This document shows positions 1-8,317 of a stretch of 64,000 nucleotides of DNA, piece by piece. The stretch is from Rhodanobacter sp. MP7CTX1. GTDB taxonomy: Bacteria; Pseudomonadota; Gammaproteobacteria; Xanthomonadales; Rhodanobacteraceae. Within the stretch, counting starts at the first letter, position 1. The number at the start of each line of letters is the position of its first letter. A program made the position numbers and the translations under genes. The stretch covers positions 230,847-294,846 of the forward strand of contig NZ_JACHCN010000005.1 of the NCBI RefSeq assembly GCF_014205795.1. The letters run 5' to 3'. The notes beneath the pieces were generated by a model, which had not been told where the DNA came from, ran no database searches, and saw only the letters and a program-made list of their open reading frames with translations.

Positions 1-816
1 GAAGGGCGGATTGGCAACCACGTAATCGTAGGTGCGCAGTTGTTCACCATCCTTGAACTTGGGCGCAGCCAACGTATTACCCTGCAGGATGCTGGCCGTG
101 GGAAAGTTATGCAGGATCATGTTCATGCGGGCCAGGCCCGCAGTGGTCACGTCCATCTCTTGCCCTTCCAACGTGATGTGCTTGCCAGCTTGGGCGGCCA
201 CCTTCAGAAGTAGCGATCCCGAACCGCATGTAGGGTCATACGCCGTAGTGGAGGCTTTCGCGTTCCTCGGAGAAATGTCGATCACCTTGGCGATAATACG
301 ACTGACTTCTGACGGGGTATAGAACTGGCCTTTGCTCTTTCCGCTTTCGGTTGCGAAGTGCCGCATCAGGTATTCGTAGGCGTCGCCGAGGATGTCGTCA
401 TGCTCGGCGCGATTCTGCGAGAAATCCAGCTCGGGCTTTTGGAAGATGCCGACGAGATTGGTCAGGCGCTCGACCATCGCTTGACCTTCGCCGAGCTTGT
501 TCGGGTCGTTAAAGTCGGGAAAGTCGCTGCGGGCGAGGCGCGTGTTGGCGTCGATCAGCGGCTGGATGATTTGGGTGTTGATCTTATCGCCGATATCGGG
601 CTTGCCCTTCAGCGCAATCATGTCCTTGAAGCTGGCGCCCTTTGGGATTGTGACCGGGGGGGCGAAGTCATCGCTATCACCATACTTGTCGGTGATGTAT
701 TTGATGAACAGCATGAACAAGACGTAGTCCTTGTACTGACTGGCGTCCATGCCGCCACGAAGTTCATCACACGAGGCCCAAAGCGAAGAGTAGAGGTCGG
801 ATTTCTTGATGGCCAT
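1..816 (-). CDS. hsdM: Type I restriction-modification DNA methyltransferase subunit (HsdM), 3' part missing at window edge
   Basis: The first 272 residues of a type I N6-adenine methyltransferase subunit; the gene runs off the left edge. Translation starts MAIKKSDLYSSLWASCDELRG, typical of HsdM. The AdoMet-binding motif DPTCGSGSLLL lies at about residue 215, and the catalytic NPPF motif is the last thing visible at the window edge. HsdM methylates adenine in a bipartite site and forms a complex with HsdS and HsdR, which would be expected further left. The gene lies left of a Tn7-type right end (1597-1687), so it is probably cargo of the older of two tandem elements. Family assignment is firm; the start at 816 is the natural family start. 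Whether the gene is intact cannot be seen. Confidence 0.93.
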   Translation of the reverse strand, partial: MAIKKSDLYSSLWASCDELRGGMDASQYKDYVLFMLFIKYITDKYGDSDDFAPPVTIPKGASFKDMIALKGKPDIGDKINTQIIQPLIDANTRLARSDFPDFNDPNKLGEGQAMVERLTNLVGIFQKPELDFSQNRAEHDDILGDAYEYLMRHFATESGKSKGQFYTPSEVSRIIAKVIDISPRNAKASTTAYDPTCGSGSLLLKVAAQAGKHITLEGQEMDVTTAGLARMNMILHNFPTASILQGNTLAAPKFKDGEQLRTYDYVVANPPF

Positions 817-1596
817 GTGTTCTGTGGATTACCTGGATTTCAAAATACTTCGGATATCAGATGCACTCTCGGCACGACAACACTCAAGTCGTTCAGTGAA
901 TGGAAGCTTTCGATGCGTAAACTTTGACGAGATGTACTCAGCGATACGGTGATTCTTGACAACTAACTGAAATTTCTTGAATTTATTATTCCCTTCAACT
1001 CAAGACACCTGCTTCGCCCACCTTACGTCCCAGCCAGCACTATCAGCGCCAGCTGCCGGCCCGTGGCGCAGTGTGCAGCCGAACTGTCGCACCCCATGAT
1101 ACCCGTCCGGTCCCGGATTCGGTCGGGCCCGTCTTCGGAATATGTACGGGATTCAAAACCACCCAGAGGCGGAGTGGTGCAAGCTACTGGATCGGTTGGC
1201 GCTAAACGTTATGGTCGCCACTAAACGCAATCGGGCCGACACATTGTGTCGACCCGATGCGTGTGGCTGCGGCACTCCCGCTCTTACTAGCAGTCGACTT
1301 TAGAGTCCGCGTGGCATTACAGACTTTATTTCGTGTTACAGACTTTATTCATCTCGATCAGAAAGTCATCGATCTCTACCCCGTGTGGTGGTCCGCCGCA
1401 CGGCTTGACGTGTCATGGCACAACCTCTCTACATGAGCCCGCGTGTGGTGTGTCCGCGGCACATCCTACGAATTGAGTGGACGAGAGTCTGGAGTCGAAT
1501 CTCAAGCGCACACTTTTCATCAGATGGCTAAACAGAGGCCACGATCGGACCGACATGGCCAAATTATGGCTTTACGCACACACGGCCCAAGAGCGC
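817..1596. other. Gene-free stretch between hsdM and a Tn7-like right end
   Basis: No convincing coding region is seen. The part just above position 816 should carry the hsdM promoter (an AT-rich patch lies at about 940-1000). A hairpin at about 1229-1258 (arms ATCGGG-CGACACA and TGTGTCGA-CCCGAT) has no T tract. Two kinds of direct repeat lie at 1199-1349 and are listed separately. Confidence 0.5.
1199..1349. repeat. Two pairs of short direct repeats with 19-bp period
   Basis: CTAAACG occurs at about 1202-1208 and 1221-1227 (GCGCTAAACG and CCACTAAACG, 19 bp apart). TTACAGACTTTATT occurs exactly at 1317-1330 and 1336-1349, again 19 bp apart. This period resembles the spaced transposase-binding repeats found at the ends of Tn7/Tn5053-type elements, but the sequences differ from the 17-bp motif used elsewhere in this window. 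They may be the relic of another transposon end; that is inference. Confidence 0.45.
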
Positions 1597-1687
1597 AGTT
1601 GGGATCTTTATTAGTTCGAGACCAGCGCAGTTTCCTAAAAAGTTGGAAGCTCTATTACGGAGTTGGAATCTCTATTAGGTCTTACCA
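1597..1687 (+). repeat. Right end of an upstream (older) Tn7-like element
   Basis: Three copies of the transposase-binding motif occur here: AGTTGGGATCTTTATTA at 1597-1613, AGTTGGAAGCTCTATTA at 1641-1657 and AGTTGGAATCTCTATTA at 1661-1677. They are followed by the terminus GGTCTTACCA at 1678-1687. Motif spacing (44 and 20 bp) is the same as in the right end beside glmS (45 and 20 bp). The orientation is also the same, so this is the right end of a second element inserted earlier at the same site. Its left end is outside the window. Confidence 0.85.
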
Positions 1688-1689
1688 AC
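1685..1689. other. Target-site duplication, left copy (CCAAC)
   Basis: CCAAC lies directly before the left terminus TGGTAAGACC and is repeated at 57170-57174 directly after the right terminus GGTCTCACCA. Five base pairs is the duplication length known for Tn7. Its first three bases overlap the final CCA of the neighbouring older right end, as expected if the younger element inserted two bases further from glmS than the older one. Confidence 0.8.
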
Positions 1690-1834
1690 TGGTAAGACCT
1701 AATACAACTGCCAACCGGGGCCGCATAGCTGCGCGGTCCCGGCTGGCAAACATCAGCAAAAACTCGCCAAATAGATTCCAACAAGCACATCGTGCGTGCG
1801 AAAAAGACGGTCGACGAAACAATATAAATTCCAA
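1690..1834 (+). repeat. Left end of the Tn7-like element
   Basis: The terminus TGGTAAGACC is followed by inverted copies of the transposase-binding motif at 1700-1715 (TAATACAACTGCCAAC), 1768-1782 (CAAATAGATTCCAAC) and 1821-1834 (ATATAAATTCCAAC core). Wider motif spacing than at the right end is the usual asymmetry of Tn7 ends. Positions 1743-1840 are closely similar to 13570-13665. Confidence 0.85.
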
Positions 1835-1842
1835 CAGCTTGC

Positions 1843-2067
1843 ATGGAACCCAAGAGCTTGATTTGGCAGCGGCTTGCCAGCAAGAACAGCCGGAGTTCTG
1901 CACTGTACACCGATGTTGTAACCCTACTGAGCTTCATCGAGGGTACCGTCGTAAACGAGAGCGATTTAGTGAAGCCAATTGGCCTTAGATCGTCGGCGTT
2001 CAAAGCGTCGCTCGCCAACAGCGACATCTATTGGCAAGTCTGCGAATTGCTGAGGTTTGATCCGTGA
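1843..2067 (+). CDS. Small hypothetical protein, doubtful
   Basis: A 74-codon reading frame directly inside the left end, convergent with the neighbouring PLP-enzyme gene. It has no recognised domain and no clear ribosome binding site before the ATG. It could be chance coding capacity between the transposon end and the first cargo gene. Confidence 0.2.
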   Translation: MEPKSLIWQRLASKNSRSSALYTDVVTLLSFIEGTVVNESDLVKPIGLRSSAFKASLANSDIYWQVCELLRFDP

Positions 2068-2089
2068 CACAGGCCCCGCCGCGCTGAAC

Positions 2090-3466
2090 CTATTCGCCGC
2101 AGGTAGCGATCAATGCTACGGCACGTTCGATGTCGTTGTGCGTCGTGGGGGCGCCGACGGACAAACGTAGCGCACCCACGGTGGCGGTACGCCCCACGCA
2201 ACTCCGGAACGCCTCGATGCTGAAGCTGACTTCGAGTTTGTCGAAGCAGTGTTCCACTCCTAGGGCATCGAATCCGAATGCCTTTTCGGCGGCTCCGGGA
2301 TTGCAGAAGCAACCACCTCGGATGGCGACACCATGCTCGCGCGCCAGCCACTCGACACGCTCGTAGGGTAGGACACAACCATCGTTCTTCAGCACGTTGA
2401 AGGCGACGACACCGCCCCGCCGCTCCATATCCCGAGGGCCATGCAAACGCACCAGCGGCGCTCCATTGCGATGTCGCAGTTTCGCTGCCAGTGCCAGGAA
2501 ATGCTGCGTATGGGACTGAATATGGGCCAGCAGGCCAGTACGCGGCATGCGGGCGAGGAAGGCAAATCCGGACTCGATGGCGGCGAGGTCGAGAAAGTTG
2601 GGGGTTCCGTCCTCGAATCCCTCGTGGCCCGTCCTGAGGGCGTGCCGCCCGTGCGCAACGGACACGAACTCCACGGTTCCGCCCGAAAACCAAGGCCTTC
2701 GAAGGCGGCCCAAGGCCGACTTTTTCGCTATCAATGCCCCGACGCCGGTCGGCAAGCCGAATAGCTTGTAGAACGAACACACGACGAAGTCTGCGGAGTG
2801 CTCCCTCAGGCTGAGCCCGCCGGATGGGCCGGCCGCTGCTGCATCGACCAGGACATCGTATCCGAGGGCCCTGGCTTCTTCGATGAGCGACAGATCGTGA
2901 CGTACTCCGGAAAAGTTGGACTGCTGCGGGAAGGCGAACAAACCCCCGCCCTGTTGCTCGACGCTCGCCCGCAGGCTCGCAGATCCCTGATCGAGCCGGA
3001 GTTCCGTATCCAGTGGCAGCACGCTGACGGGCGCCTGTGCTCGCCTGGCAAACTCCCGAATGCCGTTGACAGAATTGTGGTTGTCGGCCGAAAGAATGAG
3101 TCCGCGGTGCAACGAAAATCGGTAGCTCTCGGCGACGAGCTTGATGGCTGCCGTCGCGTTGGCGGTGAAGCAGACATCATGGATGTCCGGATCGGCATCG
3201 AAGAAAGCGAGCGTCGCGGCACGGGCGGCGGCCTGCGCGGCCGCGCTATGGCGGGACGCTAGATGCTCCGAGTGGGGATTGCCGAAAATCCCGTGCGCCA
3301 GCCGGTCACCATGCGCTCGTGCCTGCGAGGCGCCGTACAGCGCGCTCGCCGCGTAATCGAGATAGGCGATGCCGGCGGTATCGAGACGCGCGAATTCGCT
3401 AGCGCGAAGAGCGGCGAAGTCGAATCCATCGGTCGCATCGGTGGGCTCCATTGCACGCCCTAACAT
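2090..3466 (-). CDS. Aminotransferase class V, molybdenum-cofactor-sulfurase-like
   Basis: A 458-aa PLP enzyme of the cysteine desulfurase fold. The motif ANATAAIKLVAE (about residue 105), the HNSVNGIRE stretch, the PLP-lysine region SFYKLFGLPTGVGALI (about 225) and the C-terminal RGGCFCNPGA with the expected sulfur-carrying cysteine are the pattern of the N-terminal domain of MoCo sulfurases rather than of IscS or SufS. It probably removes sulfur from cysteine and holds it as a persulfide for transfer. ATG at 3466 is preceded by GGAGG at good spacing; ATG at 3451 is an alternative. It overlaps the end of the upstream rhodanese gene and is the last gene of a sulfur operon. The MOSC domain of full MoCo sulfurases is absent. 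The actual acceptor is unknown. Confidence 0.8.
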   Translation of the reverse strand: MLGRAMEPTDATDGFDFAALRASEFARLDTAGIAYLDYAASALYGASQARAHGDRLAHGIFGNPHSEHLASRHSAAAQAAARAATLAFFDADPDIHDVCFTANATAAIKLVAESYRFSLHRGLILSADNHNSVNGIREFARRAQAPVSVLPLDTELRLDQGSASLRASVEQQGGGLFAFPQQSNFSGVRHDLSLIEEARALGYDVLVDAAAAGPSGGLSLREHSADFVVCSFYKLFGLPTGVGALIAKKSALGRLRRPWFSGGTVEFVSVAHGRHALRTGHEGFEDGTPNFLDLAAIESGFAFLARMPRTGLLAHIQSHTQHFLALAAKLRHRNGAPLVRLHGPRDMERRGGVVAFNVLKNDGCVLPYERVEWLAREHGVAIRGGCFCNPGAAEKAFGFDALGVEHCFDKLEVSFSIEAFRSCVGRTATVGALRLSVGAPTTHNDIERAVALIATCGE

Positions 3467-4044
3467 CCACGCCTCCGTGAGCGTTGCCCAGTCTGGGCGG
3501 CACCCGCAATTTCGCCGTCCTGCGTTCCCTCGACACGGGGAGCGCCGCCGAAGTAGTGGCTCAAATCCGCGATCCGCGCCCGCTCCGCGGGCGAGGCATT
3601 CGCCGGCAGCAGCGGACTCAGGACCTCCTCGCGCCAGTCGGCGAGGCCCCCCGGCACGAACACCGCCTGGGTCACACCGAGCGAGCGCAGCATGACCCAG
3701 GCCTGGCCGGCATGCGCCCCTTCCTGGGAATAAAGGACGATGTTCTGGTCGGGGGCAAAGCGCGACTTCGCCAACTGGTCGATTGGCATGTTCTCCGCCG
3801 TCGGGATGGCGTCGTCGTGGAACTCGGCAGGCGAGCGCACGTCGATGACGCGCAGTCCCGGTCGGCGATCGCGTATCCACTCCGCAAGCTGGCGCGCGCT
3901 GACATGGTCGGAACCCTCGTCGATCGCACGGGCGATCGAATCTAGATCAAGCCCCCGCTGCTGCGTGCGAGTGGGGCTGCCTGTGAAAGGCGCCACCAGG
4001 CCCAATGCAAGCGCGCCGATGCCCAGCCCACGCACAAGTCTCAT
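3460..4044 (-). CDS. Exported rhodanese-like protein with Ser at the catalytic Cys position
   Basis: A 194-aa protein starting with a probable signal peptide or anchor (MRLVRGLGIGALALGLVAPF) followed by one rhodanese domain (VIDVRSPAEFHDDAIPTAENM ... VFVPGGLADW). In active rhodaneses the loop reads Y-C-x-x-G; here it is LYSQEGAHAG, so the persulfide-forming cysteine is replaced by serine (codon TCC). The domain is therefore unlikely to be a normal sulfurtransferase and may bind a partner or a sulfur anion. The ATG at 4044 overlaps the stop of the upstream transporter gene by four bases, which fixes the start and indicates translational coupling. Confidence 0.8.
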   Translation of the reverse strand: MRLVRGLGIGALALGLVAPFTGSPTRTQQRGLDLDSIARAIDEGSDHVSARQLAEWIRDRRPGLRVIDVRSPAEFHDDAIPTAENMPIDQLAKSRFAPDQNIVLYSQEGAHAGQAWVMLRSLGVTQAVFVPGGLADWREEVLSPLLPANASPAERARIADLSHYFGGAPRVEGTQDGEIAGAAQTGQRSRRRGC

Positions 4045-4580
4045 CGTGCGGCCTCCCGCTTCGCGATCCACGCCAACATCGAAACGCCGATTACCGTGAC
4101 CAACGCGACCACGATCCCGTAAGGCAGGCCCGTGAGGCGTTGGAGTGTCAGCGTGCCATGTGGCGTCGACCGGTAGAAAGGTTCGATCTCGGGGAAGGCC
4201 AAGCCGACGAGCAGCACGCCAACGAAAAGCCCGAGCATCGTCGCGGCACCTTCGACGCGGCCGCTGGCCAGCGCCACACAGGATGTGCCCGGACACAGGC
4301 CGCTCAGCACGAAACCAAGTCCGAAGACCAGACCGCCGACAAGTTGCGGAAGCAGATACGTTTCGGGCACATAGAGCGCATTGGGATCAAGCATGCCCAG
4401 TCGCCCGCCCCAGAAGACACCGAGCATCGCGGTCAGCATCGCGCTCAACATCACCTTGAGAACGGTGAAATCCCGCAGGTAGAACTGGCCGGCGAGCTTT
4501 GGTGGATCGCCCAAGCCGGCGCATTCGAGTGCCCAGCCGAACGCCACGCCGATGCCTCCCGCGATTAGCAGATCGTTCAT
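4041..4580 (-). CDS. YeeE/YedE family transporter, half-size protein B
   Basis: A 179-aa hydrophobic protein with about four to five membrane segments and the family motif GLCPGTSCVALASG (about residue 100), whose cysteine is of the kind used by the thiosulfate transporter TsuA (YeeE). It matches one half of a full-length YeeE. The other half is encoded by the preceding gene, which overlaps by four bases, so the two proteins probably assemble into one inner-membrane importer of thiosulfate or another sulfur anion. Start at ATG 4580 is set by the overlap with the preceding stop codon. Confidence 0.8.
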   Translation of the reverse strand: MNDLLIAGGIGVAFGWALECAGLGDPPKLAGQFYLRDFTVLKVMLSAMLTAMLGVFWGGRLGMLDPNALYVPETYLLPQLVGGLVFGLGFVLSGLCPGTSCVALASGRVEGAATMLGLFVGVLLVGLAFPEIEPFYRSTPHGTLTLQRLTGLPYGIVVALVTVIGVSMLAWIAKREAAR

Positions 4581-5086
4581 GGCCAGAGCCTGCGCAGGAG
4601 CGGCGCGGCGAGGAAGCCGGCGAGGAACAGTGCCACCATGAAGATCCAGGCGCCGACGCTGAGCAGAGCACCACCACTCAATGCGAGGCCGCTGGTGCAG
4701 CCGCGCGCCAGTGCTGCCCCGACGCCCATCAATATGCCGCCTGCGAGACCAGCGAACAGCCTGCCGCCGGACGGACGGACGGCGCGGACGAACGTCAGTC
4801 GTGTTCGTCCTGCCAGAGCAGCCGACGCGGCGGCGCCGACCAGCACGCCCATGATTTCGACGACGAGCCAGGCAGTCCACGGCGAACCGTCCTGGAGATA
4901 GCTCCGGAAGTAGGCGCTGTGCGCGGCAGTTTCCGGCGAAACTGCGGCGATGACACCACTCGCCACGCTCGCGAAAGCACCGGATGCTCCCAGCCCCTGC
5001 CCGGTCAGCGCGAAGCAGGCGAGCAGCACCAGGCCCAGGCAAACGCCGGTCGCATGAGGTTCGGCATAGGAACGGAGTGGGCGCAT
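4577..5086 (-). CDS. YeeE/YedE family transporter, half-size protein A
   Basis: A 169-aa membrane protein with the motif ARGCTSGLALSGGALLS (about residue 130), the cysteine-containing signature of YeeE/YedE sulfur transporters. It is the complementary half of the following gene. It starts two bases after the end of the upstream sulfurtransferase gene and overlaps the next gene by four bases, so it lies within one operon. Likely role: import of thiosulfate or a related sulfane compound to feed the two rhodanese-type proteins and the PLP enzyme of the operon. The substrate is inferred from the family only. Confidence 0.8.
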   Translation of the reverse strand: MRPLRSYAEPHATGVCLGLVLLACFALTGQGLGASGAFASVASGVIAAVSPETAAHSAYFRSYLQDGSPWTAWLVVEIMGVLVGAAASAALAGRTRLTFVRAVRPSGGRLFAGLAGGILMGVGAALARGCTSGLALSGGALLSVGAWIFMVALFLAGFLAAPLLRRLWP

Positions 5087-5088
5087 CG

Positions 5089-6000
5089 TCAGAGCTCGAC
5101 CGGCAGATTGCGCATCGTCCAGTCTTCGAATGAACCGTCGTACAGCACGGCACCGATCCCCACGGCACGCGCCGCGAACAGCACCGCCGTTGCCTGCTGG
5201 CCGATGTGGCAGTAGGCGATCACCCGATCGCCCGGCTTGACGCCGGCCTTGCGAAACAAGGCCAGCAGTTCGGTTGGATTCTTCAGGGTCAGATCGTCGT
5301 TGGTGATGGCGGTGAAGGGCAGGCTGTGCGCATCGGGAATATGGCCGCGGCGGGGGTGACCATCCGCGCCGCTCTCTTCGAGGCCGTCGTAGTACATCGC
5401 GGCACGCGCATCAATGAGCACGTAATCCGGTTGCCGGGCGTGCGCGCGCACGAACCCGACATCGACGATGGTTGGCTGAAGGTTGAAGGGCGTCAGCGTT
5501 CCCGGCTGTGTGGCGGCGATGGCCCGGTCAGTCACGGCGCGGCCCTCGCGGCGCCACTTCGGCATACCGCCGTCGAGCAGGTCGGCATGCGCTCCCAGCC
5601 CGGCCGATTGCAGCGTGAACAATATCCGCGTCGCCACGGAGACCTGATCGTTTCCGAAGTACACCACGACGCGGGAACCGTCGGAGATGCCGAGGCGCTG
5701 CAGTCGCTGGCGCAGTTCCGACGCTGTCGGCATTTCCAGCGAAAGCTCGCCCGACGTGGCGGCGACGTCGGCAAGACGGACGAAACGCGCGCCGGGAATG
5801 TGCGCGGACTTGTACTGCGACTCTTCGCCGACCTGCAGCAGCACGAGGTTCGGGTCGTGCAGGTGACTTTCCAGCCACGCTGTGGATACCCATGGCTCGG
5901 CTTGCGCTGTGGCCTGGGCATTCGTGCGGTACGGCATCGTCGCGGACCCGACGAGGATCCCAAACGCAACGGCCGCCTTCGCCAGAATCTTGATCTGCAT
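5089..6000 (-). CDS. Exported tandem-rhodanese sulfurtransferase (thiosulfate/mercaptopyruvate type)
   Basis: A 303-aa protein with a signal peptide (MQIKILAKAAVAFGILVGSA) and two rhodanese domains. The first (about 35-160) has a degenerate loop (VVYFGNDQVS), as usual. The second (about 185-300) has the active-site loop AYCHIGQQAT with the catalytic cysteine. This is the SseA/GlpE-like two-domain plan, acting in the periplasm on thiosulfate or 3-mercaptopyruvate. ATG 6000 is chosen because it begins the signal peptide; the longer reading frame upstream has no leader. It is the first gene of the leftward sulfur operon and is divergent from a histidine kinase gene 153 bp away. Confidence 0.85.
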   Translation of the reverse strand: MQIKILAKAAVAFGILVGSATMPYRTNAQATAQAEPWVSTAWLESHLHDPNLVLLQVGEESQYKSAHIPGARFVRLADVAATSGELSLEMPTASELRQRLQRLGISDGSRVVVYFGNDQVSVATRILFTLQSAGLGAHADLLDGGMPKWRREGRAVTDRAIAATQPGTLTPFNLQPTIVDVGFVRAHARQPDYVLIDARAAMYYDGLEESGADGHPRRGHIPDAHSLPFTAITNDDLTLKNPTELLALFRKAGVKPGDRVIAYCHIGQQATAVLFAARAVGIGAVLYDGSFEDWTMRNLPVEL

Positions 6001-6153
6001 GGTTTCTCCCGATGTCGTGTGTGCGACAGATATAGGACACGCGGGAGCGCAGCGGGATGGGCATGCGACGGAACCGGTCGGCAATGTGACGAAACGGTTC
6101 ATGCGCGGATGGTTCGTGTGCGTGATCGCGCGTGCTTTGCTAACGTGTCACGC
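6001..6153. promoter_or_regulatory. Divergent promoter region between sulfur operon and two-component system
   Basis: A 153-bp intergenic region between two divergent start codons, so it must hold promoters for both operons. A nearby sensor/regulator pair with a LytTR DNA-binding domain makes it a likely control site. No operator could be pinned down by eye. Confidence 0.4.
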
Positions 6154-7353
6154 ATGGATTTTCCCAACGACGACTTGCATGCCCGACTGCCGCGAAGCGT
6201 GTTGTCGGATCTCGGCAGCTGGACGCTCTACCAGAGCTTTCGCACCTTCACCTGGTCCTGGTTGCTGCGCCGGGGAATCGTGTTGTGGCCGCTGGCGGTC
6301 CTCGCCGGTTGCACGTATGCCACCTGGCACGCGTCGGGGATGGATGCATGGGGGGACTGGCCGGGGCTCGCGCTCCGGGCTTGCCTCGCGTCGCTGATCG
6401 CAGTCTCGACGGGCCCCTTGCTCGCCACATTGATTCGGCACTGGCATCTGCCGCTGGTGTTGGAGCGCGCGCTGGTACTGTTGGCTATCCTGTTCGGGCT
6501 CTGGATCGGCGTCATCGCCCTGGACTGGGCGGGCACCTATCACGCACATCTCATGCAGGCCTATGCCGGGCGCCCCATGGGACCCAACCTGCTCGGCCAA
6601 GCCGTTTCAAACTTTCTCGCTGCCACCATCAACGCGTCCGTCTTTGTACTGATCGTCGCGGGCGGAGGCTTCTCAGCAATCTATTATCTCGGCGAACAGC
6701 GACGCCTTGCCCAGTACGCAGCGGGTCGCCAGATCGAAAGCCTGCGCGCGGAACGAAACGCAGCCGACATGCGATTGGCCATCCTGCAGGCGCAGGTCGA
6801 ACCCCATTTCCTCTTCAATACGCTGGCTTCGGTACGGTCACTGATCGCCAGCGAACCCGAGCGCGCTGCAAGAACCATCGACGCGCTTGCGGCGTATCTG
6901 CGCGTCGCGTTGCCACGCATCCGCACAACCGGCATCGAGGAAGCCACACTCGGTCGCCAGATCGATCTCTGCCTGGGCTATCTCGAGATCATGAATGTCC
7001 GTACGGCCGGCCGCATCGAGGTTCACGTCGATGCTAGCGACGATGTCCGGGCGCTGCCGTTCCCCCCATTGATCCTGCTAACGCTGGTAGAGAACGCGAT
7101 GACCCACGGCATCGAGCCGAAGCCGGGCCTCGGCGTGATCGCGATCATCGCCGGCACCGCGGATGGATTCCTGAGCGTGAGCGTCGAGGACGATGGCCGG
7201 GGATTGCAGCCCGGCACCACGCCCGGCCTGGGCCTCGCGAATGTTCGCGCCCAGCTCCACGATCGTTTCGGAACGCGCGCGCGTTTCGACATCGCATCAC
7301 GAGCCGCAGGCGGAGTGACCGCACGCATCCACATTCCGCTCACGGTCCCATGA
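6154..7353 (+). CDS. LytS/YehU-type sensor histidine kinase
   Basis: A 399-aa membrane-bound kinase. Four hydrophobic segments in the first 180 residues are followed by the His_kinase region QVEPHFLFNTLASVRSLI (His at about residue 215) and an HATPase domain with the N box VENAMTHGIEPK (about 310) and the G box DDGRGL. It autophosphorylates and passes phosphate to the response regulator encoded next, with which it overlaps by four bases. The open frame extends far upstream, but that part is antisense to the sulfurtransferase gene; ATG 6154 (MDFPNDDLH) gives the natural membrane N-terminus. The signal is unknown. The location opposite the sulfur operon suggests, but does not prove, that it controls it. 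Confidence 0.88.
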   Translation: MDFPNDDLHARLPRSVLSDLGSWTLYQSFRTFTWSWLLRRGIVLWPLAVLAGCTYATWHASGMDAWGDWPGLALRACLASLIAVSTGPLLATLIRHWHLPLVLERALVLLAILFGLWIGVIALDWAGTYHAHLMQAYAGRPMGPNLLGQAVSNFLAATINASVFVLIVAGGGFSAIYYLGEQRRLAQYAAGRQIESLRAERNAADMRLAILQAQVEPHFLFNTLASVRSLIASEPERAARTIDALAAYLRVALPRIRTTGIEEATLGRQIDLCLGYLEIMNVRTAGRIEVHVDASDDVRALPFPPLILLTLVENAMTHGIEPKPGLGVIAIIAGTADGFLSVSVEDDGRGLQPGTTPGLGLANVRAQLHDRFGTRARFDIASRAAGGVTARIHIPLTVP

Positions 7354-8102
7354 CCGCACCCATAACGGCCCTCATCGCCGAAGACGAGGAACCGCAGCGA
7401 ACGGAGCTGCGCGGCATGCTGGCAACCCTGTGGCCGGAACTGATCGTCGTCGCGGAATGCGATGATGGCATCAGCGCGCTTGATGCGTGGACATCGAAGA
7501 AACCGGACGTTGCCTTCCTCGACATCCGCATGCCGGGACTTGGTGGCCTCGAGGTGGCACAACAGGCAGGAAGTCCAGCCCAGGTCGTCTTCATCACCGC
7601 TCACGACGAATTCGCGGTGAAGGCCTTCGACGCTGGCGCCATCGACTACCTACTGAAACCGATCCGCACCGATCGCCTCACCGAGACGGTGGCACGTTTG
7701 CGCAGCCGCCAGCCCGCAACGCAAGTCGATCTGACGGCATTGATCGACGGCCTCGCCGGCCGGCTGACGCGAGCGGAGACGATCACCTGGATCACTGCCA
7801 GCATCGGCGATACCGTCCGGATGATTCCCATAGAAGACGTCGTTTTTTTCCAGTCCGAGGAAAAATACACCCGCGTAGCGACCGCCAACGATGCCGCATT
7901 CATCCGGACGCCGCTGAAGGATCTGATGCTCAAGCTCGATCCGGAAGTGTTCTGGAGGGTTCATCGCAATGCCATCGTTCGCGTGTCGGCGATCCGGCAG
8001 GTCAAGCCGGACGGGGATGGTCGCTTGCTGGTCTGGCTACATGGCATTGCCGAGCCGCTTCGCGTGAGCGACGCGTTCCGCCATCGTTTCCGCGCCATGT
8101 GA
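7350..8102 (+). CDS. LytTR-family response regulator
   Basis: A 250-aa regulator. The receiver domain (residues 1-120) has the acidic pair EDEE near the N-terminus, the phospho-acceptor Asp in AFLDIRMPG and a Lys in YLLKPI. A LytTR DNA-binding domain (about 150-250) has the typical FFQSEEKYTRV and FWRVHRNAIVRVSAI motifs. LytTR proteins bind direct repeats near promoters. It starts inside the end of the kinase gene (ATGA overlap), so the two are translated together. Confidence 0.9.
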   Translation: MTAPITALIAEDEEPQRTELRGMLATLWPELIVVAECDDGISALDAWTSKKPDVAFLDIRMPGLGGLEVAQQAGSPAQVVFITAHDEFAVKAFDAGAIDYLLKPIRTDRLTETVARLRSRQPATQVDLTALIDGLAGRLTRAETITWITASIGDTVRMIPIEDVVFFQSEEKYTRVATANDAAFIRTPLKDLMLKLDPEVFWRVHRNAIVRVSAIRQVKPDGDGRLLVWLHGIAEPLRVSDAFRHRFRAM

Positions 8103-8317
8103 TGTGGAATGCAGAACTGTGATCGGCAGTCCGCTGGATTGGTGGTTGGATGGCGATGTCGACCCCACTGGAGCAGCAAACACCGCGCCAGGGGCTTGCG
8201 CCTGAAAGTCCCGAGCAATGCTGTTCTCGCATAGGGTCTGCACGGTATGGCGTCCCACCCACGCTCCGGGCCTCTTGCCCGTGAGCAGGGCAAAGAGGCC
8301 TGGTTGACGTCGCAGCG

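Noticed and set aside
358..927. A 189-codon plus-strand frame opposite hsdM
   Set aside because: It is the shadow of the methyltransferase reading frame, which has clear motifs on the minus strand.
1443..1988. Open frame across the older right end and the left end
   Set aside because: It runs through transposase-binding repeats and the target duplication, so it cannot be an ordinary gene.
5206..6153. Long open frame before the histidine kinase, giving a 715-aa protein in total
   Set aside because: This part is antisense to the clear sulfurtransferase gene and has no domain. The kinase begins naturally at ATG 6154.
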